From contig KN805403.1 of NCBI GenBank assembly GCA_000818945.1, positions 295,587-359,586 of the forward strand: a DNA stretch of 64,000 bases, written 5' to 3'. This stretch comes from Schizochytrium sp. CCTCC M209059 (taxonomy: Eukaryota; Sar; Bigyra; Thraustochytrida; Thraustochytriidae). Shown piece by piece: positions 55,090 to 64,000 of this stretch. Both the position numbers and the translations under genes were made by a program. Position 1 is the first letter of the stretch, and each line of letters begins with the position of its first letter. The notes beneath the pieces are model-generated. The model was not told the origin of the DNA. It made no database searches and worked only from the letters and a program-made list of their open reading frames with translations.

Positions 55090-55305
55090 ATGGACACCAA
55101 GCTCCGCGCCCGCGCAGACGAGCTGCAAGGTGCCGTTGAGAGACTCGGCAGCCTTCTCAAGGAGACATCGCAGCACGTGGACCGGGCTGGAGCAGCCTTT
55201 TCGTGCGCGGTAGACTTGGCCGCGCTGGCTTCGAGGCTTGCAGAGCAGCAGGGCTGCGTGCGCGCCGAAAAGCAAATGCAAGTACATCAAGAATTGGGTC
55301 GATGA
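55090..55305 (+). CDS. Small helical (coiled-coil) candidate protein
   Basis: From MDTKLRAR the product is 71 residues. It is strongly helical with heptad-like Leu/Ala spacing (LRARADELQGAVERLGSLL), no Pro and codon use like the neighbouring genes. Its size and pattern recall small subunits of helical assemblies, such as kinetochore, BLOC-1 or Mediator components, but I cannot assign one. An in-frame Met at 55045 would add 15 residues. Its end faces the SRP receptor gene 188 bases away. A further exon after about 55280, where AGTAC occurs, is possible. Expression is not shown. Confidence 0.5.
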   Translation: MDTKLRARADELQGAVERLGSLLKETSQHVDRAGAAFSCAVDLAALASRLAEQQGCVRAEKQMQVHQELGR

Positions 55306-55493
55306 ATTGCTCTTTTCTTTGACATTCAAGCATCCTGACGACCTCCTTCTTTTTGTCGCCAAGCGAGATGGCTTCTGGCGTTCCTGGCCTCGTGCAACAC
55401 AACGCGACGCGATGGGAAGACAACTGTAATTTTTTATAAACATCACTATACCCACGAGCGGTTCTCATCTATTCAATCGTTCGTTTCAATTGT

Positions 55494-56405
55494 TCATACC
55501 GAGGTCGCTGGAAAAGCGTCTGCGATAAAGTCAAAGACCGGATCGAGCTTGGCACCACCCTCGAGAACGGAAGCGGAGCAAAACTCAACCTCGCAACCTG
55601 CGTCGCTGTCAAATTCGAAGGGCACACCCTCGGTACCGAGAGCAATCTCCATTTCGTCGTCGCCTTCCGTATCAATGGAGTGACGCGTCGTCTTGAGACC
55701 ATCAATCTCCTTTTCAAGCTTTTTGCGCAGATCTTCGGGCGCAATCGCGCCAGACGCCTCGCACTTGTTGCAGACAATAAGCATGCGTGGCTCGCAACCA
55801 CTGCGAATAATCTCCACGAAAACGTCATACAGTAAACTGGAAATTTCGCGAATATCCTTGGGCTTGACGGCCGCTGCATCAACGAGAAACACCACGCATC
55901 GCGCTTGCACAATCACCTCGGGAAGCTGAGTGCGGAGACGCGCGTGGCCGGGAAAGTCAATTACGCGGCGAGGCGTATCTACGTCGGCACCCGCGAGTGG
56001 GAAACGCTTTTCCTGGATCTCCATCGAGGTCACGCATTCTGGACATTTGTCGGCGAGTCTACTCATTTTGGCAAAGTGCCGTGTTAGTTTCTTGATTTCT
56101 CGTCTCTTCTTTTGACGTTTTTTCATCGACACTTACAGCTTGTAGAACAGCGAGGTTTTGCCGGAGCCCGAATTGCCCAGCAGCACGACGGCATCGCCTG
56201 TACGTTTGCGGCCGCCAGCGGCGCCGCCGCTGCTGTTGCCGCCGGCCACAGCCCACGTGGCGAGCACAATTGCCAAGAGCGTTGCGGCGATTAGGATTGC
56301 CAGTGCTGCATCATCCGATACGCCTAGCTGCCGCGCGACCGCCGCCTCGGCGCTTGCGAGCGGCGTCTGCAGCGCGTCAGACACGGCGCCGCGCAGCGTC
56401 TCCAT
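55494..56405 (-). CDS. SRPRB: Signal recognition particle receptor subunit beta, two exons
   Basis: Joining exon 1 (56405-56137) and exon 2 (56061-55494) gives 278 residues, the usual SRPRB length. A membrane helix at about residues 32-54 anchors it in the ER. The P-loop GNSGSGKTSLF lies near 78, switch-region VIDFPGHARLR (DxPGH) near 118 and CNKCE near 170, where Glu replaces the NKxD Asp. SRPRB is a small GTPase that anchors the SRP receptor alpha subunit and gates ribosome delivery to the translocon. Without splicing, exon 1 stops right after the P-loop helix. The 30-residue acidic segment near 215-245 is typical of variable loops in this family. Confidence 0.9.
56062..56136 (-). other. 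Spliceosomal intron of the SRP receptor beta gene
   Basis: The 75-nt intron starts GTAAGT and ends GAG, and has the branch-site-like ACTAAC about 25 bases before the acceptor. It splits a Leu codon (phase 2). The joined sequence continues the P-loop helix into the switch I region in frame. Confidence 0.8.
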
Positions 56406-56491
56406 GTCGCCTCAAAAGGTTCGCGGCGTTTTCTTTCTTCTCGACTTTGTTCCCTCCTGCTTGACCAGCTCGTGCGCACGGTGCTACGTTC

Positions 56492-56529
<38 letters not shown>

Positions 56530-57032
56530 GAGCGGTCTGCGCTCTCGTCGCACGCGCCCGGCGAGTCTGGACGCGTCCCGTCTTGCTCCGCTATGTGTTC
56601 TGCCGCGTGGCACGCTAGGTCTAGGCACAGTCTAGTCACCGCTAGATGCTGTTTGTGCGCGTGCTAGTAACTGGGGCGAGAACAGGTCGCCGCTCTGATT
56701 GCAGCGCATACCACCAACGTAACGTTGGCCTTTGCGAAAGCCACTCGTTGAACTTTCTTGGCAGCCGTCGGGAGCTTTGGAATTTTGTAGAAAACCAAGA
56801 GCGCACATTGACAAGCTTCAGTTTTTTTCTTTTATAGTGCTATAGACCGTGACGTGGGAGGAGCCAGAGCAAGGCGAGCGGCCATTAAACCATCGAGAAA
56901 GACGTCATGTTCTGCCTCGAGGCATGTTCCTTGTCCTCTCACACTTGAAGTACATGATGTACAAAAGAAAAGAAAAGAAAAGAAAAGAAAAGAATGAAAG
57001 GTGGGGAAAGCGAGCACACGGGGAAAACAAGG
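56406..57032. other. Intergenic region
   Basis: This stretch is the SRPRB promoter and the 3' flank of the RING gene. It has a CT dinucleotide run at 56495-56529 and an AAAAG pentanucleotide run at about 56965-56993. No gene is seen. Confidence 0.55.
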
Positions 57033-58134
57033 TCATGGGCCGGCAGTGTCGCGCAGAGACTGCTTGCATGCAACGCAAGTGTCATGATCGACGAGCCAGG
57101 GGTCGATACAGTCCTTGTGGAAAGCGTGCTTGCAAGGCATTACCTTGAGCTCCTCGTCCTCCTCATACGGATACTGGCAAACCAGACACTTTGTGGTGTC
57201 AACGCCTTGCAGGGCGCCTTCGTCGTGCGAGGCAGCCTTAAAGACAACCACGGGCAGAGCCTCCACCAGCGCACGACCGTCAACACGCCAGCGCTCCTGC
57301 TTGACGTTGCCAATGCGCTCGCCAAGCTCCACGAGTTCATCGTACGACATATCGTCCGGGTCAAAGTCAGCGCCTCGAGCTGCCTCCTCCATTGCCACCC
57401 GGACACGATCCGCCTCGGCTTCCTCCTCGGCCATGAGCCGCAGTGCGAGAGCGACGCTCTCATCCTCTTCTGAAGCGCCAGCCCCAGACGTAGCACCTTC
57501 GGCGCCGCCGGTTGTCTCGCTGGCGTTCGCCTGCGCGACGTCGCTTCCCGTACGATGCATATTTCGCATTGCCTCGAGCTGGACTTGGTGAAGACGTTCC
57601 AAGAGCTGATCTTCCTCTTCAGCCATGAGCTGGCGCGCCAGACGCTCCGACTCGTCAAGGAGTTCCTGCTCGGTCTTGCCCTCTGTGCTCGCATCATTCA
57701 CTGTGCTGCTCGTGGACGACCACTGCAAACCACTCTCCACGACGTTGCCCGTGAGGTCGATGGCCGAGACATCATGGCTACTCATGTCGGCGTCGTTATC
57801 GACATCGACGACGTCTTCGAAGGCATCGTGCAGATTGACATCGCCGTCGGCATCCTCATCCTGATTGCTCGGGCCCGCTGGAGAAAGTGCTCCGGAAAAC
57901 GAAAGACGCAGCGAAGCCGACCTTCCCGCAGACGTGGCATGCGCTCGCGGCTGGCGAGGTCGGTCCTGCGTGGTGGCCCACAACAACTCGACGGGGCTTG
58001 CCCGAATTTCTCGGCGATGACCCGGTCGCGGGGCATGAACCTGATCATCCGCGCCCTGCAAACCAGAAGAAGCGTCGCGAGAGCGCCGTTGCGGGCGGTG
58101 ATGGCTCGCGTACGCGTCTTGGCCTGTGCTGCTT

Positions 58135-58166
<32 letters not shown>

Positions 58167-58670
58167 AGAAGAAGACGTGGCGCCAACAGCGCCACCGCTC
58201 GTAGTGAGGTCTTCAGCTGTCAAATCAATCGTCCCGACCGCCGCAGGCGTCTCGCAGCCCGCGGGTGTCGACAAGTGAAAGGGGACATGGCGCGAAAACT
58301 GCTCTTGGTGCTCATGGTAGAGCTGATGACGATGATGCCCACCGCGACGCGAGGACGACGACGCGGATCCACGACGTGAAGCGCTCGTGTGCTCCAGTTC
58401 TGCCTCCTCCAAGTCGTCAAAGAGCTCGCGCGAGTCGGGCGAGAGGTCTTGCATGGTGGACTGCCACATTTGGTCTCTGCGCACAGAAAGCAGAGACCGT
58501 GTTCCGCGGTCCTCATGGCGTGAGTCTTCTTGCGCCTTGACCTCGTCTTCGTCCACCAGCACGCTGGCTGGCGTCTTGAACCTCAAAGAAGCGCGCCGTC
58601 TTCGCACGGGCGATCCCGTCGGGTCCTGGCGCTGCATGCTCGCGTGCAGAGAAGAAAACTCCTCAAGCAC
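57033..58670 (-). CDS. RING-H2 E3 ubiquitin ligase
   Basis: The 545-residue product is mostly disordered, acidic and Ser-rich, with a run of about 16 Ser near residue 175. The C-terminal RING-H2 domain (about 493-535) has C-x2-C in CLVC, C-x-H-x2-H-x2-C in CKHAFHKDC, a DPWL segment and the last pair in CVAC. This is the C3H2C3 pattern of E2-recruiting ligases. Before it, two similar helical motifs, LARQLMAEEED near 345 and LALRLMAEEEA near 405, look like a duplicated short interaction helix. No membrane segment is present. Substrates cannot be told. The start is the first Met in a frame preceded by promoter-like sequence. Confidence 0.85.
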
Positions 58671-59056
58671 TCGCTGTTCTCGCGCAATAGTCGCGTGACT
58701 CTCTTTGTCCCGCGTCTCGCTCTTGCCTCGTGGCGTCCGCGGCGCTCGGCGTCGTGCCAGTTAGTTTGAGATGTAGCGTGACTCCTTTTCGCAGGCGCTC
58801 ACACCACCTTGCGGCACTCGTATAACGCGCCGCTGGGGGCCAGAAACCGTCGTGAGCCATTCGGGGTTGCGCAGATCACATGAGGAACTAGAAAGGAACC
58901 GCAACATGTTTGCATTCACATCGATTCTCAGTCACCGTCAAACTAGGCCTAGCTCTTTTGCGGCAGCAGCGAGAGCAAAGTCGAAGCGGCGGCGCTGGCA
59001 GCCACAGAAGAGGCCGCGGGCCGAGCAGAGGTGGCCAGATAACAGTGGCGAGGGAG
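58671..59056. other. Divergent promoter region
   Basis: It separates the RING gene and the enoyl reductase gene. The frame of the reductase is open back to 58910, and that extension is discussed with the gene. No repeat of note. Confidence 0.5.
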
Positions 59057-59893
59057 ATGGCCAAGACGACGTCGGCGCTGCTGCTCGGCAAGCGCGGCCT
59101 GGTGGCGGGCGTGACGAATGCGCGGTCGCTGGGCTGGGCCGTGGCCAGAGCGTGGCTTGCTCACGGCGCCGAGGTGACCTTACTCGCCAAGAATAAGAAC
59201 CTTGCCGATAAGGTTCATGCACTCTGGGACCGAGAGCTCCCAGAAGTGCCCAAGCGAATCATGCAGCATGACCTGGGGTTTGAGGACCATCTCACGTGGG
59301 ACGATCTACGCTCGACGGTGGACTTTGATCTCCCTTCTAAGCTCGACATGGCGTGCCATGCAGCAGCCTTTGCACCTCGCGAAGCCCTTCACGGACGAGT
59401 CGTGGACGTGAAGCGAGATGACTTTGAGTACACCATGGACTCGAGTGTGTACAGTTTTATTGCGCTTGGCCGTCTTCTCGAGCCTATCATGACGCGAGAC
59501 GCAACAGAGGAAAGCGCAAGTCTCATGACCTTGACATTCGATGGTTCACAGCGCGCAGTGCCTGGATATGGCATCATGGGCCCTGCCAAGGGCGCCCTCG
59601 AGAGCACGTGCAGGTATCTCGCGAGTGAACTTGGCCAGGGCAATATTCGCGTCAACGCTATCAGCGCGGGTCCCATTAATACCTTGTCGGCGCGTGGGCT
59701 TCGTGGATTTCACGAGCTCCGAGACCACGCCAATGCAAGACGCACGCTTCCGGATCCCATTTCCGCTCAGGATGTCGGCAGCGTCGCAACCTTTTTGGCC
59801 AGCGATCTTGCTGCTCATGTCTCTGGTCAAACCATTCACGTGGATAGCGGCATCTCCAGCCAGGCGTTCGGCGCTGCGGACCGTGCCGACTGA
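59057..59893 (+). CDS. fabI-like: FabI-type enoyl-[acyl-carrier-protein] reductase
   Basis: From MAKTTSAL the product is 278 residues. It is an SDR of the FabI branch, which reduces enoyl-ACP with NAD(P)H in type II fatty acid synthesis. The cofactor loop reads GVTNARSLGWAVA. The catalytic Tyr and Lys with the FabI spacing Y-x6-K lie in GYGIMGPAK at about residues 171 and 178, and VNAISAGPINTL follows as in bacterial FabI. The residue matching E. coli Tyr146 is Phe. The frame is open upstream to a Met at 58910, which would add a 49-residue Arg/Ser/Gln-rich N-terminus with almost no acidic residues, suitable as a mitochondrial presequence. Which start is used decides the location. The family is otherwise bacterial or plastid-derived. 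Confidence 0.88.
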   Translation: MAKTTSALLLGKRGLVAGVTNARSLGWAVARAWLAHGAEVTLLAKNKNLADKVHALWDRELPEVPKRIMQHDLGFEDHLTWDDLRSTVDFDLPSKLDMACHAAAFAPREALHGRVVDVKRDDFEYTMDSSVYSFIALGRLLEPIMTRDATEESASLMTLTFDGSQRAVPGYGIMGPAKGALESTCRYLASELGQGNIRVNAISAGPINTLSARGLRGFHELRDHANARRTLPDPISAQDVGSVATFLASDLAAHVSGQTIHVDSGISSQAFGAADRAD

Positions 59894-60367
59894 TGTGCCG
59901 AAACCTTGATAGATTTTGCAGTTTGCGTCTTTTATTTATCGCCACCACCACCACCACCACCGTCGATTTCTTTTCCTGAACTGTTTTGGATCAAAGACAG
60001 ATGAGAGCTCGTCATCGCTTGCTGCTATCACCATTCTCATCTCGTCTGGTCAAGTACTTTTCACTTGGTCTCGCCATTTGGCTCCGACTTGAACAAATTG
60101 AACGCAAGCAAAAGTGGGTTTTCGGCCGGGGGTTAGCGACGATTCGATTCGGATAAAAATAGATGTAGAACCATCGTGCACGACTTCTTCTTCGTCTTGT
60201 TTGTCACAATGCATGATGCTTACAAGATAAACATCATTGCAATCACCGTCTTTGGGAGCCCTGAGCAGCTTGAAAAAATCTAGACCGGACGCGCGAGTCG
60301 TTGCTCACATTTTCTCCCGTTCCTCTCTCGTTCAAACAAAGCAGGTAAACATCACATTACTGCCTGT

Positions 60368-60390
60368 TGTGTGTGTGTGTGTGTGTGTGT
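60368..60390. repeat. GT dinucleotide microsatellite
   Basis: About eleven GT units. Confidence 0.95.
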
Positions 60391-60934
60391 CCATTTAGGC
60401 CGATGCGCCTACGCGCACATGCGTGTCACTCCGCGGGAAGCTTTTGCCCCATTCTTTTCTGTCTCTGGTAGTACTACGTGATCCAAGGACCCCATCATGA
60501 TGACCCCTTAGTATTTCCCTGAGAGTCATTCCTTCCTCCGGCGGGTCGGCCAAAAATCCTTGCTAGCCGATGAGGTGTTGGGGACTATTTCTGTCATTGA
60601 CCGACGCTGTCCGCTCACCGCGACCCTGCAGCGCCGTGCTCTCCTGCTCAAAGAGCGAGCCGATACGAAGACTTTCAGCAGCGTCCGAGGGGTCCGTGTT
60701 CCCACCAGCACCGACAGTCACAGAAACAGTCGCATACAAGACAGCCTGACAAGTCCAGTGACCGGCTACATTCCACATTGTGGCGTCAATTTCCCTGAAA
60801 GTCGCAGTTGCTGGTTGTTGCTCTTGTGCCGATATTCGCTACTTTAGCAACCAGCCAGCCAGGCAGCCGGCCGGTCAGCCGCCGTCACACCAGCCACACC
60901 AGCCAGCCAGCCAGCTGCAGCAAGTTTTTGGTTT

Positions 60935-60935
60935 T

Positions 60936-60971
<36 letters not shown>

Positions 60972-60983
60972 CGAGAGAGAGAC
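60935..60983. repeat. GA dinucleotide microsatellite
   Basis: About twenty GA units with two interruptions. Confidence 0.95.
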
Positions 60984-61683
60984 CTCGTTCGCCGAAACAC
61001 CGCGTGAGCTCAAGGTGAGTGTGTGCCGCCTCGCCTCACCGCCGCGGCATCACCCGCTCTTTCTGTTCCGAGACACTTCCCGCGCTCGCTTTCCGTCTCC
61101 GACGCCACTGGCCGAAATCCGACAAAAAAAAAGCGAGAGGCTGAACAACAGCTTGAAGCGCCACCTCCTCCGCGCCAGTTCGGTCGTCCGCAGCCGCTCT
61201 TGCTGCGCTTGCCGTCCGTGTAGCGGGAGTAGTCACGGCAGGCCGCTGCAGACAGGTCGTGGTTTCGTGGTGCGTTCTTTCTCCCTTCGGCTTCTCCATA
61301 TTTTCCATTGCGGCAGTCAATTTCCAATTGCTTTCCCAGAGGCAGGCAGCGAGGTGGAGGGAGCATCGAGGACTTGACAGAGCAAGCGAAGAGGCTTGGG
61401 GCAAGGAAGAGCAGAACAGACGAGAGCAAAGCAGAGCAGTCCAGCATCGCGAGGTCGGCCTCTTCCCCGATCGCGGCCAAGCGTGCCGTGCAAGCGGCGG
61501 CGGCGGGGCGGCGAACCGGGTCAGTGTCGTGTCGGTGGCGCGTGAAGTCTGTCCGCGCAGCTGCGACGCGCGGAGCTGCGACGCGCAGACGCAGTCGTCA
61601 AAGAACGAGCATATAAACAAACAATCAAGCAGACGAACAAGAAAACAACAAATAAAAAAGACCTTCTCTCGCGTCTTGCGACG

Positions 61684-63705
61684 ATGGCGCCTTTGCGCAG
61701 CCTTGCGACGGCCGTGGCCGTCGCGACCATGGTGCAGTCCACAATGGGTATCTCGTCAAGAAGCCAGAACATGATTGACGATGTCCTTTTCAAGCAGGCG
61801 GTTCTTGCAGGCGATATCGACGTTGCGAGAAGCTCCGAAACGTACGAATGGCGAAGGTCGCACGAGAACGTCACGCCACCGGATACCCTCGACGGCAAAG
61901 AGGTCTCGGTGTCTGACGAGGAAGCGCAGGCTGCCGTGGGCACGAAACCCAACATTTTGGTTTTTCTGTGGGATGACCTCGGCCTCGCAGACGCGGGATT
62001 TGCGCCGCAGGCGCGAGAAGAGACGCAGGAATCGATGCCGTTCTTGACGCAGCTCGCCGAAGAGGAGGGCATCATTCTGACGCGTCACTACGCCTCGTGG
62101 CACTGTTCGCCGTCGCGACGCTCGTTTCTCACGGGCCGGGAGCCAACGCATGTGGGCGGCGACGAACTCACGGACTTTGAAGACGACGACATGGACATGC
62201 GCATGACGTGGATTTCGGAAAAGCTCACAGACGCTGGATATTACTCTCTCTTTTACGGCAAGGGCCACATTGGGGCGCGGTCGATCCGCATGCTGCCAAG
62301 GCATCGCGGCTTTCACGAACACATGGGCTTTCTCGGTGGAAGTCAAACGTATTTTGGCTCGGGAGGTCGGTGGAAGAACCTGGAAGTGGACACGGACTCA
62401 ACGTACAGCGCTCTGTACTGGGGTAACAGCATGGTGTCAAATATCAAAGACGAGCTGGCCAAATCGAGTCCGCGACCGATCTTTCTGTTCTATGCCCTGC
62501 AAGCCCCGCACACGCCTCTCAAGTCAATCCCCTCAAACAGCCGGTACTCGAACTCGTATGGGAGCACCAAGTACTATAACGAGTACCAGGATGCAAATGT
62601 GGAGAACTTTGACCTGTTGCAGTGGAACGTGTACGCCGCAGACGTGGAGATCGAGCGCGTGGTGAGCTTATTTCAGGACGATGAGGCCGTGTGGAACAAC
62701 ACGCTGGTGGTGTTTGTCAGCGACAATGGCGGCACAAGCAACAAGGCGCCGGGCAACAACTACCCCTTAAGGGGAGAAAAGGGCACCGCGTTCGAGGGAG
62801 GTTTCCGGACGGCAACCTTTGTAAGCGGCGGTATCATTCCTGCATCGCAGCGCGGGTCGTTCAACAACAAGATTTATCACATTTCCGACTGGTACCGGAC
62901 GTTTTGCAATTTGGCGGGTGTTTCGGGCGACGATGATCCGCCGATGGGGCCTGCTTTTCCTGATTTGACCCTCGACGACGTCCCTGACGCGCAGTACCCG
63001 AATGTCTCGGATCCAACGAACTCGAGCAGGCAGGTGGACGCCTATGGCATGCTGAGTTATCCGCCCGTGGACAGCAAGGACATGTGGCCGTCGCTGATGC
63101 AGCCGACGGAATATGCGCGTGACGCTGTGCACCCGGTGCTGGTGCTGAGTCGAGAAGCAGTCCTCATGGGCGACATGAAACTGATCTTGGCGCAGCCCTG
63201 CTCCATGGGTATCAAGAGTGATATCGAATGCAAGGACGATGTCCACTTTGGTTGGGTCGACCGCGACAATATCTTTTCCGATGACGATGGTCTTGACTGT
63301 CTGCAATTCTTTGACAACCGCGATGTGGAAGCTTTTATGGACGGTGCCTTTCGCTTCCGGCCGTGCCTCTTTAACGTGACGGCCGACTATCGCGAAAAGA
63401 GTCCCATTGATGACGTGGAGACGCAGACCAAGCTGTGGGCGGCCCTCAACGAGACGCTCTTGTACCAGTACACGATTCGCTTGCCGATCAAGGGCAAGTT
63501 TGGTATGACGCCCTTTTACTGCAGCGGGCCTTGCTTTGAATACGACTATGCGCTCACGTACTATGGTCTGAACCCGTCGAACTCGAAGCAATCTAGTTAC
63601 ATGGTGCCGCAATGTGGCGTGTATCAGACGGACGCGGTTGGCCACGACTTTTGTCCCACAGGCGGCCCGGGCAACCTGCCGCTCGCCGATGGATCTCGCT
63701 TGTGA
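61684..63705 (+). CDS. Secreted arylsulfatase (ARSB-like)
   Basis: The 673-residue product has an N-terminal signal peptide (about 20 residues, ending near the STMG stretch). The sulfatase fold starts at KPNILVFLWDDLG, whose two Asp bind calcium. The formylglycine signature is CSPSRRSFLTGR, with the modified Cys at residue 141. GKGHIG near 195 supplies the active-site Lys and His, and SDNGGTSNKAPGNNYPLRGEK near 345 matches the ARSB region that completes the metal site. IYHISDWYRTF also matches ARSB. The C-terminal 200 residues are Cys-containing and less conserved. Such enzymes remove sulfate esters from polysaccharides such as glycosaminoglycans or algal galactans, in keeping with a marine degrader. 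Activity needs a formylglycine-generating enzyme encoded elsewhere. Several N-x-S/T sites suggest glycosylation. Confidence 0.92.
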   Translation: MAPLRSLATAVAVATMVQSTMGISSRSQNMIDDVLFKQAVLAGDIDVARSSETYEWRRSHENVTPPDTLDGKEVSVSDEEAQAAVGTKPNILVFLWDDLGLADAGFAPQAREETQESMPFLTQLAEEEGIILTRHYASWHCSPSRRSFLTGREPTHVGGDELTDFEDDDMDMRMTWISEKLTDAGYYSLFYGKGHIGARSIRMLPRHRGFHEHMGFLGGSQTYFGSGGRWKNLEVDTDSTYSALYWGNSMVSNIKDELAKSSPRPIFLFYALQAPHTPLKSIPSNSRYSNSYGSTKYYNEYQDANVENFDLLQWNVYAADVEIERVVSLFQDDEAVWNNTLVVFVSDNGGTSNKAPGNNYPLRGEKGTAFEGGFRTATFVSGGIIPASQRGSFNNKIYHISDWYRTFCNLAGVSGDDDPPMGPAFPDLTLDDVPDAQYPNVSDPTNSSRQVDAYGMLSYPPVDSKDMWPSLMQPTEYARDAVHPVLVLSREAVLMGDMKLILAQPCSMGIKSDIECKDDVHFGWVDRDNIFSDDDGLDCLQFFDNRDVEAFMDGAFRFRPCLFNVTADYREKSPIDDVETQTKLWAALNETLLYQYTIRLPIKGKFGMTPFYCSGPCFEYDYALTYYGLNPSNSKQSSYMVPQCGVYQTDAVGHDFCPTGGPGNLPLADGSRL

Positions 63706-64000
63706 CGTCCGCCGCGAGTTTCCCCTTAGCCCCACGTTGTTCATAAGCTACCGAAGCTCGTTTTTCTGTTCTTGATGGTCCTCTTTTGATGGCTGATGGC
63801 CGCCGTGGCTGGCTGCCTGCAGCCAGCTGGCGCTCGTAGGCTACGTACATATTTCATTTGTCATGTTTTGAAAAGTGGCCAGCACGTTCCTTTGGGCCGG
63901 CTCGCTGCCTCCGATTGCTGTCCACCAACGGCATTCCATCGTTCGTGGCGGACCCCATCATCGCCTTCCCGATAGATGACGGCGTTGCCGGCCAGCATCA
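63706..64000. other. Trailing stretch
   Basis: 3' flank of the sulfatase gene. No further gene is visible before the window ends. Confidence 0.5.

Larger units (their letters stand above)
59894..61683. other. Long intergenic region upstream of the sulfatase gene
   Basis: About 1.8 kb without a convincing gene. The left part (59900-60360) is less GC-rich and holds CCA triplets at about 59944-59960. A GT dinucleotide run lies at 60368-60390 and a GA run at 60935-60983. CAGC repeats occur near 60851-60916. The right part is leader of the sulfatase gene and is A-rich just before the ATG. Confidence 0.55.

Overview
The window is nuclear DNA of a GC-rich, gene-dense unicellular eukaryote. It carries subunits of eukaryote-only machines (COG4 of the Golgi tether, COP9 signalosome subunit 7, SRP receptor beta), an ankyrin-histone deacetylase fusion, an SLC44-type choline transporter-like protein, an AGC kinase and a bicarbonate-type (ADCY10-like) adenylyl cyclase. 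Genes use the standard code and most are single open frames of up to 2,431 codons. Two short GT-AG introns (102 and 75 nt, both with GTAAGT donors) can be read directly. High GC, few introns, many microsatellites beside start codons, and this gene mix point to a stramenopile of the thraustochytrid (labyrinthulomycete) type. That assignment is an inference; no rRNA is present to confirm it.

Layout. 0.3-9 kb: GT23 fucosyltransferase-like gene (+), archaemetzincin-family gene without its catalytic zinc site (-), OTU deubiquitinase (-), atypical short-chain dehydrogenase (+), COG0523/CobW metal GTPase (-), then a 319-base assembly gap in the divergent promoter. 9.4-24 kb: COG4 (+), claudin-like four-TM protein (-), ankyrin-HDAC (+), PH-START-EDR2 lipid-binding protein (-), PLP threonine/serine dehydratase-like enzyme (+), a 185-bp tandem duplication, IF1-like mitochondrial peptide (+), PfkB sugar kinase with one intron (-). 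25-46.7 kb: ACAD10/11-type phosphotransferase (+), CTL transporter (+), soluble adenylyl cyclase (-), PDZ-TPR-PH scaffold (-), CSN7 (+), AGC kinase with a large insertion (-).

46.7-55 kb is an 8.4-kb gene-poor interval, in sharp contrast with about one gene per 2.3 kb elsewhere. It is filled with GC-rich sequence and pentanucleotide repeats, then a less GC-rich island holding a frameshifted relic of a kinesin-light-chain-type TPR gene. 55-64 kb returns to normal density: a small coiled-coil candidate gene (+), SRP receptor beta with one intron (-), RING-H2 ligase (-), FabI-type enoyl-ACP reductase (+) and an arylsulfatase B-like secreted sulfatase (+).

The genes are independent transcription units in frequently alternating orientation. 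There is no operon and no gene-cluster pathway. Several serve the secretory route (GT23, COG4, SRPRB, sulfatase) and several serve ubiquitin-type regulation (OTU, CSN7, RING), but this looks like chance co-location. No virus, toxin gene, CRISPR array, rRNA or convincing tRNA was seen. The most interesting points are the two enzyme-family proteins lacking their catalytic residues, the FabI in a probably plastid-free lineage, the kinase insertion, the gene-poor interval and the TPR relic.
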